DNA from: Stentor roeselii
Lineage: Eukaryota; Ciliophora; Heterotrichea; Heterotrichida; Stentoridae
Length of the DNA: 64,000 bases
Assembly (NCBI GenBank): GCA_006503475.1
Contig: RSEH01000205.1
Span: 24,156-88,155, forward strand
Direction of reading: 5' to 3'
The first letter of the stretch is position 1. Each line of letters starts with the position of its first letter. The notes below the pieces were generated by a model that worked only from the letters and a program-made list of their open reading frames with translations, was not told the origin of the DNA and ran no database searches. Shown piece after piece: positions 1-9,011 of this stretch. The position numbers and the translations under genes were made by a program.

Positions 1-282
1 ATATTTTCTTTTATCCCTTATTCTTCATCACTCTGTAGAATGTCTATTGTTTAATACTAGCCTACTAAACTTATTTAATTTGAGGTTTTATTGATTTTAA
101 TATATGTTTTGACTCTTTGACTTTCATTTGTCATCTTAATATTAAATTTATTCTTTTTGTATATTCTGTAGAAAATTCAACAAATTGAAACTAGCTTTCC
201 ACAAACTCACATTGAAGTTGATATACCCTTATATTAAGTTCCCACCTTTTACATAAAGTATATCTTAGTATTCTATATAATT
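1..282. other. AT-rich 5' flank, no gene seen
   Basis: Low-complexity AT-rich sequence with no open frame of note. It ends directly at the first zinc-finger gene and presumably holds its promoter. No recognisable motif was seen. Confidence 0.6.
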
Positions 283-2154
283 ATGGAAAAGAATAAGAAA
301 AAGGTAGGCTTAGACAAAAAAAAAAACTCAGCAAGAAATAATAACAGCCTGAAGGTGATCAATAGTATACCATCATCCTTATCAAATTTTATTTCAAATA
401 CTTCATCAGAAAACAAACTTAAGCAAAATTTGAAAAGTGATATAATTTCAAGAGAGAATTTTGCAAGCAGTCTTCCTGCCGATACTTATCAGGGATTAGA
501 GGCACCGGCATTTGGTTCAAATTTCAAAATGCCCACATCAACATCAATTACAAAATCATCATCCCATATTAAGAAGTCAGAAAAGCCCAAATACAATAAT
601 TACTCTACCAAAGCCATCAATGAAACTAAAACAAAAAATATAAATTCTTTAAAATCACTTGAATCATTAAAAGAAATTGCTATTAAACCTCAACAACAGA
701 AATATGGACAAAACAAAGGATTGATTCTACATTCTTTGAATGGAAGAAACACCAAATCACCTAACAATTCATATAATAAAAAATATAGTTCATTAAATTA
801 CATAAAATTTGAAGAAGATGCCAAAATTTCAGATATAAAAACAAATAAAAATAAAGTAATCATTTATAAAACAGAACCTTCATCACAAAAATTATCTCTT
901 TTAATCCCAGAAAGTAAAAATAAAGTTCAAGAAATAAACCCTAAACATGAAATTCTATCTGAAGAAAATAGGCTATCGTTAAAAAGAAATGTTTCTGAAG
1001 AGGTAAAAAAACTTCCAGATATTCTTATTAAAAATAAAGAAAGAAAAATAATAAAAGATAACCCAAAAGAACGATTTCAATCTAATTTTTACTCTCAATT
1101 AATTGAAGATACCAAAGAAGAAACTAATTTAAAAAACCACGAAGAAAAGAAATTAAATAATATTGAATTGAATATAAAAGACTATAATACTTCAAAATTT
1201 CATGAATATCAAAACGAAATACCTAAAATCGACATAAAAAGCTTTCAAAACTCTAAACCTGAGTTTACAATTAAAAGAAAAATAAATATTGAATGTTTTA
1301 TATGTAAAAAAATATTAACAACGGACAAGTACAAAAATTCTTTCTGCAAAAATCACTTTTATTGCAGTAATTGTATAAATAATAAAACTACTAAAACTGA
1401 TTGCTATCTTTGTTCAAAATATTTTGAGGAAGACAAGAATTTTTATTCTAATAAGAATAATTATTTTAAACCACTGAGAGAAATTGATCAGAAACAAGAA
1501 AAAGATAAGAATGTCCAACAAGTGAACAATTATTTTGAACGCACTTTAACTCCCTTCGGAAAAAAAAACGACCAAATTATTATCGACTTTCAAAAACCAT
1601 CCGAAGTAATCCCTTCAATTCAAGAAAATCGCTCAAAACTAAACCTTAAAAAACAAATTGATCTCGAAAATACTCCTAAAATAAAAATAGACATAAAACC
1701 ATCATATATTCCACCAAACCAAAATAAAACATCTTTAAATGAAATCCAGAAAATTTTTGAAATTCCTAAAAAAAATGAATTTTATAATCAAGATGAAATT
1801 ATTTCTGTTTCATGCAAGATTTGTAGAGATTCGAGTGAAGTTTGGGGATTTCTTTGCAATCATAATGTTTGTTTGAAATGTTTGATTCTTTCTTGCATTA
1901 ACCAGATTTATGATTTTTTTACCCAGTATCAAATGAAGAGAGATGTCGCTTATTCTAACTTTCACTATATTTGCCCGATTCCTGATTGCAAGGACAAAAT
2001 CTCGGTACCGACGATCATGGTGAAAAAATACTTGAAAGAGTTTTTTGTTCAAGGGGATCTAAGATTTGCGGGTTTTCAATTTTTGGAAGATATTATTGGA
2101 AATTGGATTCCCTATTTTGATGGTCTACCTCACTGGGTATATGATAAGAATTAG
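283..2154 (+). CDS. Zinc-finger protein A1 with long disordered N-terminus
   Basis: This 623-residue protein has about 330 residues of Lys/Asn/Ser-rich, probably disordered sequence, then two cysteine clusters. The first, from about Cys338, is a RING-like C-x2-C...H...C-x2-C...C-x2-C. The second, from about Cys511, reads CKIC...LCNHNVCLKC and continues to a CPIPDC pair near residue 571. The C-terminus carries a conserved WIPYFDGL block. Its paralogue A2 (5270-6673) shares both clusters and the tail, and a decayed copy lies between them. Each intact copy is followed by a B-type RING protein. The A family looks ubiquitin-ligase-like, but no named family was recognised. The ATG opens the frame just after AT-rich sequence, and the gene ends at TAG. 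Confidence 0.85.
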   Translation: MEKNKKKVGLDKKKNSARNNNSLKVINSIPSSLSNFISNTSSENKLKQNLKSDIISRENFASSLPADTYQGLEAPAFGSNFKMPTSTSITKSSSHIKKSEKPKYNNYSTKAINETKTKNINSLKSLESLKEIAIKPQQQKYGQNKGLILHSLNGRNTKSPNNSYNKKYSSLNYIKFEEDAKISDIKTNKNKVIIYKTEPSSQKLSLLIPESKNKVQEINPKHEILSEENRLSLKRNVSEEVKKLPDILIKNKERKIIKDNPKERFQSNFYSQLIEDTKEETNLKNHEEKKLNNIELNIKDYNTSKFHEYQNEIPKIDIKSFQNSKPEFTIKRKINIECFICKKILTTDKYKNSFCKNHFYCSNCINNKTTKTDCYLCSKYFEEDKNFYSNKNNYFKPLREIDQKQEKDKNVQQVNNYFERTLTPFGKKNDQIIIDFQKPSEVIPSIQENRSKLNLKKQIDLENTPKIKIDIKPSYIPPNQNKTSLNEIQKIFEIPKKNEFYNQDEIISVSCKICRDSSEVWGFLCNHNVCLKCLILSCINQIYDFFTQYQMKRDVAYSNFHYICPIPDCKDKISVPTIMVKKYLKEFFVQGDLRFAGFQFLEDIIGNWIPYFDGLPHWVYDKN

Positions 2155-2550
2155 AATAATTAGGATTTAATTAATGAAGATATTTTTAAGAGGGTGTTTT
2201 TTTGGAAAAGAATCAGGTTTTTGTAAAGATAATTTAAGGATTTAATTAAATGATATTTAGGTTAATCTCTGTTTGGTAATCATGATAGCAAGCTAGAGTT
2301 AGAGTATATTTATAAAGATTATATATTATTCGTTTTTGTATTTAAATGTTTTCAATATATCTTAAAATCTTTAGGATTCTTTAAGAACGATTGACTTTTT
2401 TAGATTGGTTTTCCATTTCAAGATTAGAATGGTTTTTAAATACTCGTAAGAGATAATGAAATTAAAATATACCCTTTTAATTAAATCAGTCTTCATTCAT
2501 GTATTCTAATATAAGTTCAGAAACCTTCTAAAAAATAGAATAATAAAATT
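2155..2550. other. Intergenic between A1 and B1
   Basis: About 400 bases of AT-rich sequence. No gene, repeat or RNA was recognised. The part just after A1 is G- and T-rich, as is usual downstream of genes in this window. Confidence 0.6.
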
Positions 2551-3513
2551 ATGGAAAAGCTAGGACAATGCCTTTATTGTTTAAAACTTAACATAAAATC
2601 AACTCCTTTGCTCATAATAAACTGTTTATGCCAAATTTGTGAAGCCTGCTTGAATTTCTTGATTAAGTCCCAATTTTTTTCATGTCCCTTTTGTGATACA
2701 GAATTCAAAAAAATGCATCAAGACCTTGCCCTAATCACAGTCGATGTAAATTCAAATCAACCCGAATTTTCATCATCAAAAGTCTCAAACCATTTAAAAA
2801 ACCTTCTCAAATCCTATAACGAGAAAAAAAAACAGTTCTTTACTTTAATTTCTCTAAGAAACTCCGAAGAAATCTCTGTTCTTTCATCTATTCTTCTAAA
2901 AAACCCTTCAGAAATATCAAAATTACTTAAATTTATAAGAAAAATGAATATTTTTCATTACAATAAGATTTACCCTTTGATCCAATATGCTGTTTATGAC
3001 AGTTGTTGTTCTACGGAGCTTTCTCAAATCTCTTCAATGGTCTTAAAAAGAGAAAAGTCGAAACTTCAAGATTCTGGAAATTTTTTCTTTTTAGGAAATA
3101 ATTTTGCTTATTATCTTATTCTTGATCAAGGAATCGTTTCTCACAAATTTAAAATCATCTCAGGATCTCCCACGTGTGTCATTGAACTTGGAATCGGTAA
3201 TTCTGCAGGTGTTGACTCTAGTATTTTTCTTAATAGCCTTGAAATTAAGGAAGATGATAAGGTTATTTATACTGATTTTCCTCAAGTGCTTATAAATAAT
3301 ACTGATTCGAGACTCAATTTTGGAATTGAACTGTCAAACCCTATTTGGCTTTATGAAGGAAGAACTTATGATTTTAGTTACCATGTTTGTGTTAGATATT
3401 GCTATGCTGTTAAATATGTGGAAGAGTTTTATGAAGTTTCAGGACTTAAAATTCAGCATTTTAATATGGAAAATGTAGCATTTTTAACATTTTACTTAAA
3501 AGTCAAGAAATAA
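2551..3513 (+). CDS. RING-like protein B1 with C-terminal beta-sandwich-like domain
   Basis: The 320-residue protein starts with a short RING-like cluster (CLYC, then NCLCQICEACL, then CPFC) within the first 55 residues. A helical middle follows, and then a C-terminal region of about 150 residues. That region is rich in beta strands and aligns with the same part of B2 (FFLGNN...SGSPTC...GIGNSAGVDSSIF). The tail is reminiscent of PHR-type beta-sandwich domains found on E3 ligases, but this is a weak resemblance by eye. The gene lies about 400 bp downstream of A1 on the same strand; the A-B order is repeated at 5270-7672. Likely a ubiquitin-pathway protein, by inference. Confidence 0.8.
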   Translation: MEKLGQCLYCLKLNIKSTPLLIINCLCQICEACLNFLIKSQFFSCPFCDTEFKKMHQDLALITVDVNSNQPEFSSSKVSNHLKNLLKSYNEKKKQFFTLISLRNSEEISVLSSILLKNPSEISKLLKFIRKMNIFHYNKIYPLIQYAVYDSCCSTELSQISSMVLKREKSKLQDSGNFFFLGNNFAYYLILDQGIVSHKFKIISGSPTCVIELGIGNSAGVDSSIFLNSLEIKEDDKVIYTDFPQVLINNTDSRLNFGIELSNPIWLYEGRTYDFSYHVCVRYCYAVKYVEEFYEVSGLKIQHFNMENVAFLTFYLKVKK

Positions 3514-4088
3514 TCTTATAATTTCATATTAAAAGTATTAATATTATTATTTTATATCACTAAGAATACATTTTTTGGAGTAATTAACACTTCAAAGTCT
3601 TTCATTAGAATTGATTTTAATATAAAACTGTTATTCAAATCATAAACTATTTTTTTGAAGAGTAAACATTTATAAAACAAATTTATCTTTAAGAATGTAT
3701 TGGGAATGAAAATAAAATAAAAAAACTTTCTATCTTAAATTCGAGTATGTTTACTAGTCATAAATTCTAAATTTATTCATTTATTATTCATAAAATCGTT
3801 TAAAATATATAATGTTCAGAATTAATTGTGTCTTAGTAAGTATTTCATGTAAAATGCTATTTGTGTCCAAGTGATTTTAATAAGATTGACAATAATATGA
3901 ATTAATACCAGTATAGATTATTTTAAATCATCATTCAAAATATATCTTAAATGATTCAGAAAAATGATTACAGAAATGACTGTATAAAATCATCAGTATC
4001 ATCATCTACATAATAAAAATAATTTTTGAGAAAAAATTTACTTCTATAACTTTATGATTGTATAGCAAACTTTAATTTAAACAAGAAA
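3514..4088. other. AT-rich intergenic
   Basis: Very AT-rich sequence between B1 and the decayed A copy. I see no open frame or repeat. It may contain further eroded coding sequence, but nothing can be aligned by eye. Confidence 0.5.
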
Positions 4089-5260
4089 ATGAATACAAAA
4101 ATTACCAGCTAACAACAAGTAATAGATCAATAGATTTTTTTAAATGTTATTCTACCCAAATAAATCAATCTTTAAAGACATATCAAAAGAAAGGATTACA
4201 AAAGCACAATCACCAAATAATTATATTTTGAATAATCTTTAAACCAAACAAAGTTCAAGCAGTGAAAAACAAAATATTGAAAGAACAAACACAAGTAGTA
4301 AAAAAAATCCAAGGAATATATAAACGAAAATCCTTGATAGGACAAAGTGTTAGGGCAAAAAATCGCTTCTCTATAGAGGAAAATAAATCATTTAAACCTA
4401 GCGATTAAAAAAAGATCATTAATCTGATACAGAAGGAAATAAATCATCTCAAGTAAAGAAATTCAATTCCAATATAAATCATAAAAATACTGAATTAAAT
4501 ATTAGATCAAAAGTCAATACTAAATTCTAAAAATAAAAAGTGTTCAATTTGTAAAGAAATTCTGAAAATTGATAACGACCTTGATGTTTAGATGACAATA
4601 GATATACTGGTATCTTTCCTCACACCCTGCAATATAAAAAATCAAAACCTGCTCAGGCACAGCAAAAAAATCAACAAACTAAAAAAAAACATAAAAAAAT
4701 TCAGAAGCCTTTCTTCAACTCAAAGAAAAATCAACGAACGCGAATCAAAAGTTCATCGTATTAAGTCTAATCAAATCAAAGTAGATCATCCAGTAAGATA
4801 TTGATAAGTTTTTCAAAACCAGATGCAGCCCAAGCCAAGCATTGACGTAGACCTTTCTCTCCTCTCAAGCTTGTGGTGGATTCGCTGAATCAAAAGAATT
4901 CAATTTATCAGGGACTGAATTTTTCAACTTATAAAAAAATCAATCCATATAAAGTCTTAATACACTACTCGTTTTTCATCAAAAGAAAAAGTTCATGGTT
5001 GTATTTAATAAAATCATCTACTTTAAATTTTAGGCACATTTAAATCAACTCCTTTATGTTTTGCATAACAAAGAAGCATCTAAGTCAAACTTTAATTCAT
5101 TTATCTTTACCATCACTGCCATTCAATCCAAATTTTTTTATAAGTCTCTTTCAGAACTTCTTTAAATATATTTAGATAGATAAAAGGATTCTGAAAGGAA
5201 AAGATAATCAAAGAGTATCGCCATTTCTTTTACTTTTATTTATTCAAGAAAGTTATTAAT
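4089..5260 (+). pseudogene. Decayed copy of zinc-finger protein A
   Basis: This stretch has no intact frame but aligns piecemeal with A1 and A2. At 4538-4580 it reads KCSICKEILKID, matching the first zinc cluster (CFICKKILTTDK in A1, CYSCLKHLKIDK in A2). Further on, in a shifted frame, YTGIF replaces YCGVC. At 4976-5017 it reads SSKEKVHGCI, two stops, NH, matching SSNKEVKGFLCNHN of A2. At about 5050-5130 a run matches the YSQFNYFCAIENCSKVIS region with its cysteines lost. The order of matches is that of the live genes, and the remnant stops just before A2. Multiple stops and frameshifts make it a dead duplicate. The exact start is uncertain. Confidence 0.75.
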
Positions 5261-5269
5261 TTGTAGAAC

Positions 5270-6673
5270 ATGGGAAGAAATCCTAAACAAGGAGATGGAT
5301 ACTCAGAAAAATACAAGTCGTCAAAATCTAAACCTCTTCAGATCCCTAAACCTAGAGAAGGAAACAAAGAAAAAAACAATTATTCAAAATCTAATCCCCA
5401 AATGATTCCTAAACAAAAAAAAAATCAAGAAGAGCAATTATTCATTATTTCTTCATCGGTAAAATATAATAATCCACAGAGCTTAAGTGAAAAAATTGAT
5501 CGAAAAGATGAAAATTGCTATTCGGAACAAATTTTGATGAATAATCCCAAAATTCATCCTAAAAGAACTGCATTAAGCCGAGAAAAAACATATCATAACA
5601 ATTATATAGCTATGAAATCAATCAGCAAAACAGCAGAACGTCACAATCCTCCTCAATACTTTGATTACAATCCAAATCGTTATCCGTATTATAAAAATAA
5701 TAATAAAAACCATAAAACAGAAGAAAATAAAGATTTTGAAGAAGTAAAGCAAAAAAACGATGAAAAATTCTATCAAAATATTTCAAAAGATACTCAATTG
5801 AGATCTAAAACTGAAAACTCTTATTTAAATGAAAAGAAATTCTGCTATTCTTGCTTGAAACATTTAAAAATAGATAAATTTCAAACAGGTACATGTAAAT
5901 TTCATTTCTACTGTGGTGTTTGTATCCTTGAATTGAAAAATCCTATTAATTGTATGAATTGCTTGAAGAATTTTCAGAAAGATAAAAAAATTGATAGAAA
6001 AATTAAGTTGCTGCCTATTGAACATGATCAAAGACTTGACAAGGAAGAATCATCAAAAGTTTCTTCAAGTAAAGAATTTTTAAACTGGCCTGAGAAAAAT
6101 AATCTAAGTGAAAAAAAGGATGATTTGTTGGAAAAAAATTTAAAAGATTCAGGTTTCTTTAAATCGAAGAGGTTCGAGAAAGATTCTGATTTGATTGAAA
6201 TAAAAGATCGGAATGAAGTTGCGAAGTATTCACCAGGTGATAATCAAAGAAAAGCACATCAAGCAGCCATCAAAAATGAAAAAACAAAGACTCATGATCC
6301 AAGTAAGACTTATACCGTATTCAATGATGTTATGAGCTGTGATATTTGCTCAAGTAATAAAGAAGTAAAAGGTTTTCTCTGCAATCATAATATCTGCATA
6401 AGTTGTCTGGTGCTTACTTGCTGCAATCAAATCAGCAGTTTTTTTTATCAGTATCATAAAAAGAAAGATATCCTTTATTCACAGTTCAATTATTTCTGTG
6501 CTATTGAAAACTGCTCTAAAGTAATCTCTGTGCCCACTGCACTTGTACTAAATCATTTGAATTTTTTTTTGAGTTGCAATGATCAGAAATTTTTAGCATT
6601 CAAAAATCTTCAAAATGAAACAAATGACTGGATTCCTTTCTTTGATGGGCTTTCTTTTAAGTCAATTATTTAA
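5270..6673 (+). CDS. Zinc-finger protein A2
   Basis: The 467-residue paralogue of A1 has a shorter basic, low-complexity N-terminus of about 190 residues. The first zinc cluster (CYSCLKHLKIDK...HFYCGVC...CMNC) lies near residues 190-235. The second (CDICSSNKEVKGFLCNHNIC) starts near residue 360 and ends in the shared WIPFFDGL tail. The alignment with A1 is strong over both clusters and weak elsewhere, as expected when only the folded parts are constrained. B2 begins 24 bp after the stop codon. Function is unknown; RING-like ligase or scaffold activity is an inference from the zinc spacing. Confidence 0.85.
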   Translation: MGRNPKQGDGYSEKYKSSKSKPLQIPKPREGNKEKNNYSKSNPQMIPKQKKNQEEQLFIISSSVKYNNPQSLSEKIDRKDENCYSEQILMNNPKIHPKRTALSREKTYHNNYIAMKSISKTAERHNPPQYFDYNPNRYPYYKNNNKNHKTEENKDFEEVKQKNDEKFYQNISKDTQLRSKTENSYLNEKKFCYSCLKHLKIDKFQTGTCKFHFYCGVCILELKNPINCMNCLKNFQKDKKIDRKIKLLPIEHDQRLDKEESSKVSSSKEFLNWPEKNNLSEKKDDLLEKNLKDSGFFKSKRFEKDSDLIEIKDRNEVAKYSPGDNQRKAHQAAIKNEKTKTHDPSKTYTVFNDVMSCDICSSNKEVKGFLCNHNICISCLVLTCCNQISSFFYQYHKKKDILYSQFNYFCAIENCSKVISVPTALVLNHLNFFLSCNDQKFLAFKNLQNETNDWIPFFDGLSFKSII

Positions 6674-6697
6674 ATAGGATTAAAGTATTAATTAGAA

Positions 6698-7672
6698 ATG
6701 AAGAAATGTAGTTATTGCTTACGGGATTCGAAAAAAAGTCTTGATCATACAAAAAAATGTTCTTGTCTTCTTTGTTTAAACTGTCTTTTGTTCTTGCAAT
6801 CTTCGAATCATTTAATCTGCCCATTTCACTTAAATGAAATTATAATCAAGCCGAAAAATTTGAGTTCTTACCAGAAATCTCAGAAAAGTTGCTTAACAAT
6901 TCAAGATTCACCAAGACACGCTCTTGATAAACTGTTTTCTGAAATCAAAGAACTGATAAAATTGCATGAATCTTCACATTTCAATATCAAAACACTTTTT
7001 TATGCGAAAAAATCTTTAGAAATTAGAGAAAAAACAAGTCTTGTGCTCAATGGTTTGAAAAGTGAGAAAGAAATGATTAATTTATTGAAAGCTTTGGATC
7101 TTTTTACCTATTTGAATATTCGCTTTGATTTCCTCAATTATTTTGATTTTAACACAAGATGTGTTTTAGAAATCTCTAATCTTATGCATATTGGTTTGCT
7201 AAGAGAACGAAATTTAATTCCTGATCCTTCAAACTGCATGTTTTTCGGAAAGAACCTAACTTGCACCCTTACTGGATCTGGTATAAGTACTGAAAAGTTC
7301 ATGGTATCTTCTGGTGACAACTTTGAGATAACAGCTTTAGGTGTTGGTTTATCAGTAGGTAAAAATTCAAGTATTTTCTACATGTTTTATGAAATTTCAG
7401 AAAATAAATCAGTAATTTCCCAGGAATTTATCACGAAAGAATTTATTAACACTAGATCAAGTCTTACTGGAGAAATACCACTTAAAAGGCCGATTCTTCT
7501 GAAGAAAGGAGCTGAGTACAAGATCTGTTATCAGTTTAGTAGTGAAAATTTTTATACTTTAGCGTCCCATGATCGAGAGTTTTATTTTGGAGAGCTTGTT
7601 CTGAAAAATATTAATGAAGGTTGCACGTTTGTTACGTTGTACCTAAGGTTGAATCGTAGAACATTAGTTTAG
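6698..7672 (+). CDS. RING-like protein B2, paralogue of B1
   Basis: This 324-residue protein has the B1 layout: an N-terminal short zinc cluster (CSYC...CSCLLCLNCL...CPFH, with the last ligand changed to His), a helical middle, and a beta-rich C-terminal domain. The C-terminal block (MFFGKNLTC...SSGDNFEI...GVGLSVGKNSSIF) aligns with B1. It follows A2 by 24 bp on the same strand. That spacing is so short that the two may share transcription signals or be read through. The PHR-like assignment of the tail is tentative. Confidence 0.8.
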   Translation: MKKCSYCLRDSKKSLDHTKKCSCLLCLNCLLFLQSSNHLICPFHLNEIIIKPKNLSSYQKSQKSCLTIQDSPRHALDKLFSEIKELIKLHESSHFNIKTLFYAKKSLEIREKTSLVLNGLKSEKEMINLLKALDLFTYLNIRFDFLNYFDFNTRCVLEISNLMHIGLLRERNLIPDPSNCMFFGKNLTCTLTGSGISTEKFMVSSGDNFEITALGVGLSVGKNSSIFYMFYEISENKSVISQEFITKEFINTRSSLTGEIPLKRPILLKKGAEYKICYQFSSENFYTLASHDREFYFGELVLKNINEGCTFVTLYLRLNRRTLV

Positions 7673-7859
7673 TTTAATGTTTTTAAATTATTAGTTATTT
7701 AATCTTGTTCTGAAAACTTTGAATATTGTCATCCTGCTTAAGAGATATGAAAGTTTTATCCTTCGCCACCATTTACGAATAAAACTTACTCATTTTATAG
7801 ACTTGAAATAGTAATAGCACTATACCATACAAAAATCCTCAAAAGTTAGTTGATTAGTA

Positions 7860-8580
7860 AGACTTTATTAAATAAATCGAATAATAATACGATTTGGTTT
7901 GTTATATTGAAAGAAGCTATGATAAACAATAAGTTTTCAGTAAATTAAGGTTTAATCATAATCACCTTGTTATTCATAATGGCTCCACTGAGCTTAATAA
8001 AGTGAAATTAAGCATCAAATTATCAAATCTCTTATTGAGCCACAAAATTCTTTAGACTTTACTAAATTTTTTCATTTATCATGAGAACTGAATCCCATGT
8101 GCCATTAGGTCTCCAGCTATATGAAAATTTTTAATTTTCATAATTTAATATAGAATAATCAGGTAAGTTTAAATAGAACTATAGATCATTGATCTTATTT
8201 ACATTATAATAAGGATGATCGCAACAATAAAACTCATTATTGTCTAAAACTTCCAATTTCTGATTAGGCTACTAAGACTAGTGCTAAACAATTCTTTTAA
8301 CTAGATAATATTAATCTTATTTATTGACCTAAGATTCAAATTTGTCTTATAAATGATTTAATTACTTGTAATTATCTTTATTACCTTAAACATCTGAGGA
8401 GATTCAGCATCTAATAATTGTTCTTCAATCTAATCTTATTGGGATATCTTGATCTATTTCCTAAAAGATGATCAATAAAAATTTCCTGATTTGCATAGAA
8501 ATAAATCAAAGATTTTTTAAGCTCCTTTCTATCTTCAAAAGATAAAAGCAAAAAAAAATTTCTTACTGCTGACAGTAAGG
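7860..8580 (-). pseudogene. Decayed coding remnant, WWE-like block
   Basis: On the minus strand several frames read like protein. From about 8570 to 8420 one reads SFEDRKELKKSL...ANQEIFIDHLLGN. Near 8430-8385 a second frame reads EEQLLDAESPQMFKVIK. From about 8400 to 7920 a third holds NNEFYCCDHPYYN and YSWRPNGTWDSVLMINEKI. The last block, with its two Trp residues, and the FDAxFHFIKL stretch after it recall a WWE domain, by eye only. The main frame is broken by 18 TAA/TAG codons and one TGA. No intact gene exists here. Which family it came from is not established. Confidence 0.4.
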
Positions 8581-8599
8581 TATTCACTGATAATTACTT

Positions 8600-9011
8600 A
8601 TAATTATTCCTGCAAAAAAGATAATTCAAATTTCCCATGTTGAAGACATCACACAAACTTTCCTAATAAAAATAATGAAAAATCACTTCAAACCCATCAA
8701 GTCCTAAAAATTCAAAAAAACATCAGATCCTCTAAAATCACAATCACTTAAAATATCCCTAATAAGCCAATCATCAAAAAATCTAAAACATTCCAAATTC
8801 ACCCAAAACCAAACCCCATTCACCCTCCTCTCCCAAAATTTATAAAAAAACCTCTAAAAAATTCCAAATCCTTCCACAAAACCCTCAACTTTTCCTAAAA
8901 TAAATAAAAACCCAAACTTCTTCTTCCACTTAAAAAAATCTCATCCCGAAAAATTTTCCATTCTAATCACCTAAAAACCCTGAATCTCCTCCATTAAATT
9001 AACAATTTGAA
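8600..9011 (+). promoter_or_regulatory. C-rich 5' flank of the giant repeat gene
   Basis: About 400 bases that are strikingly G-poor and C-rich on the plus strand, directly before the ATG at 9012. The same bias precedes other genes here, on their own coding strand. No discrete promoter motif can be named. Confidence 0.4.

Noticed and set aside
4592-4804. 70-residue plus-strand open frame as a gene
   Set aside because: It is part of the decayed A copy, low in complexity, with no matching live protein.
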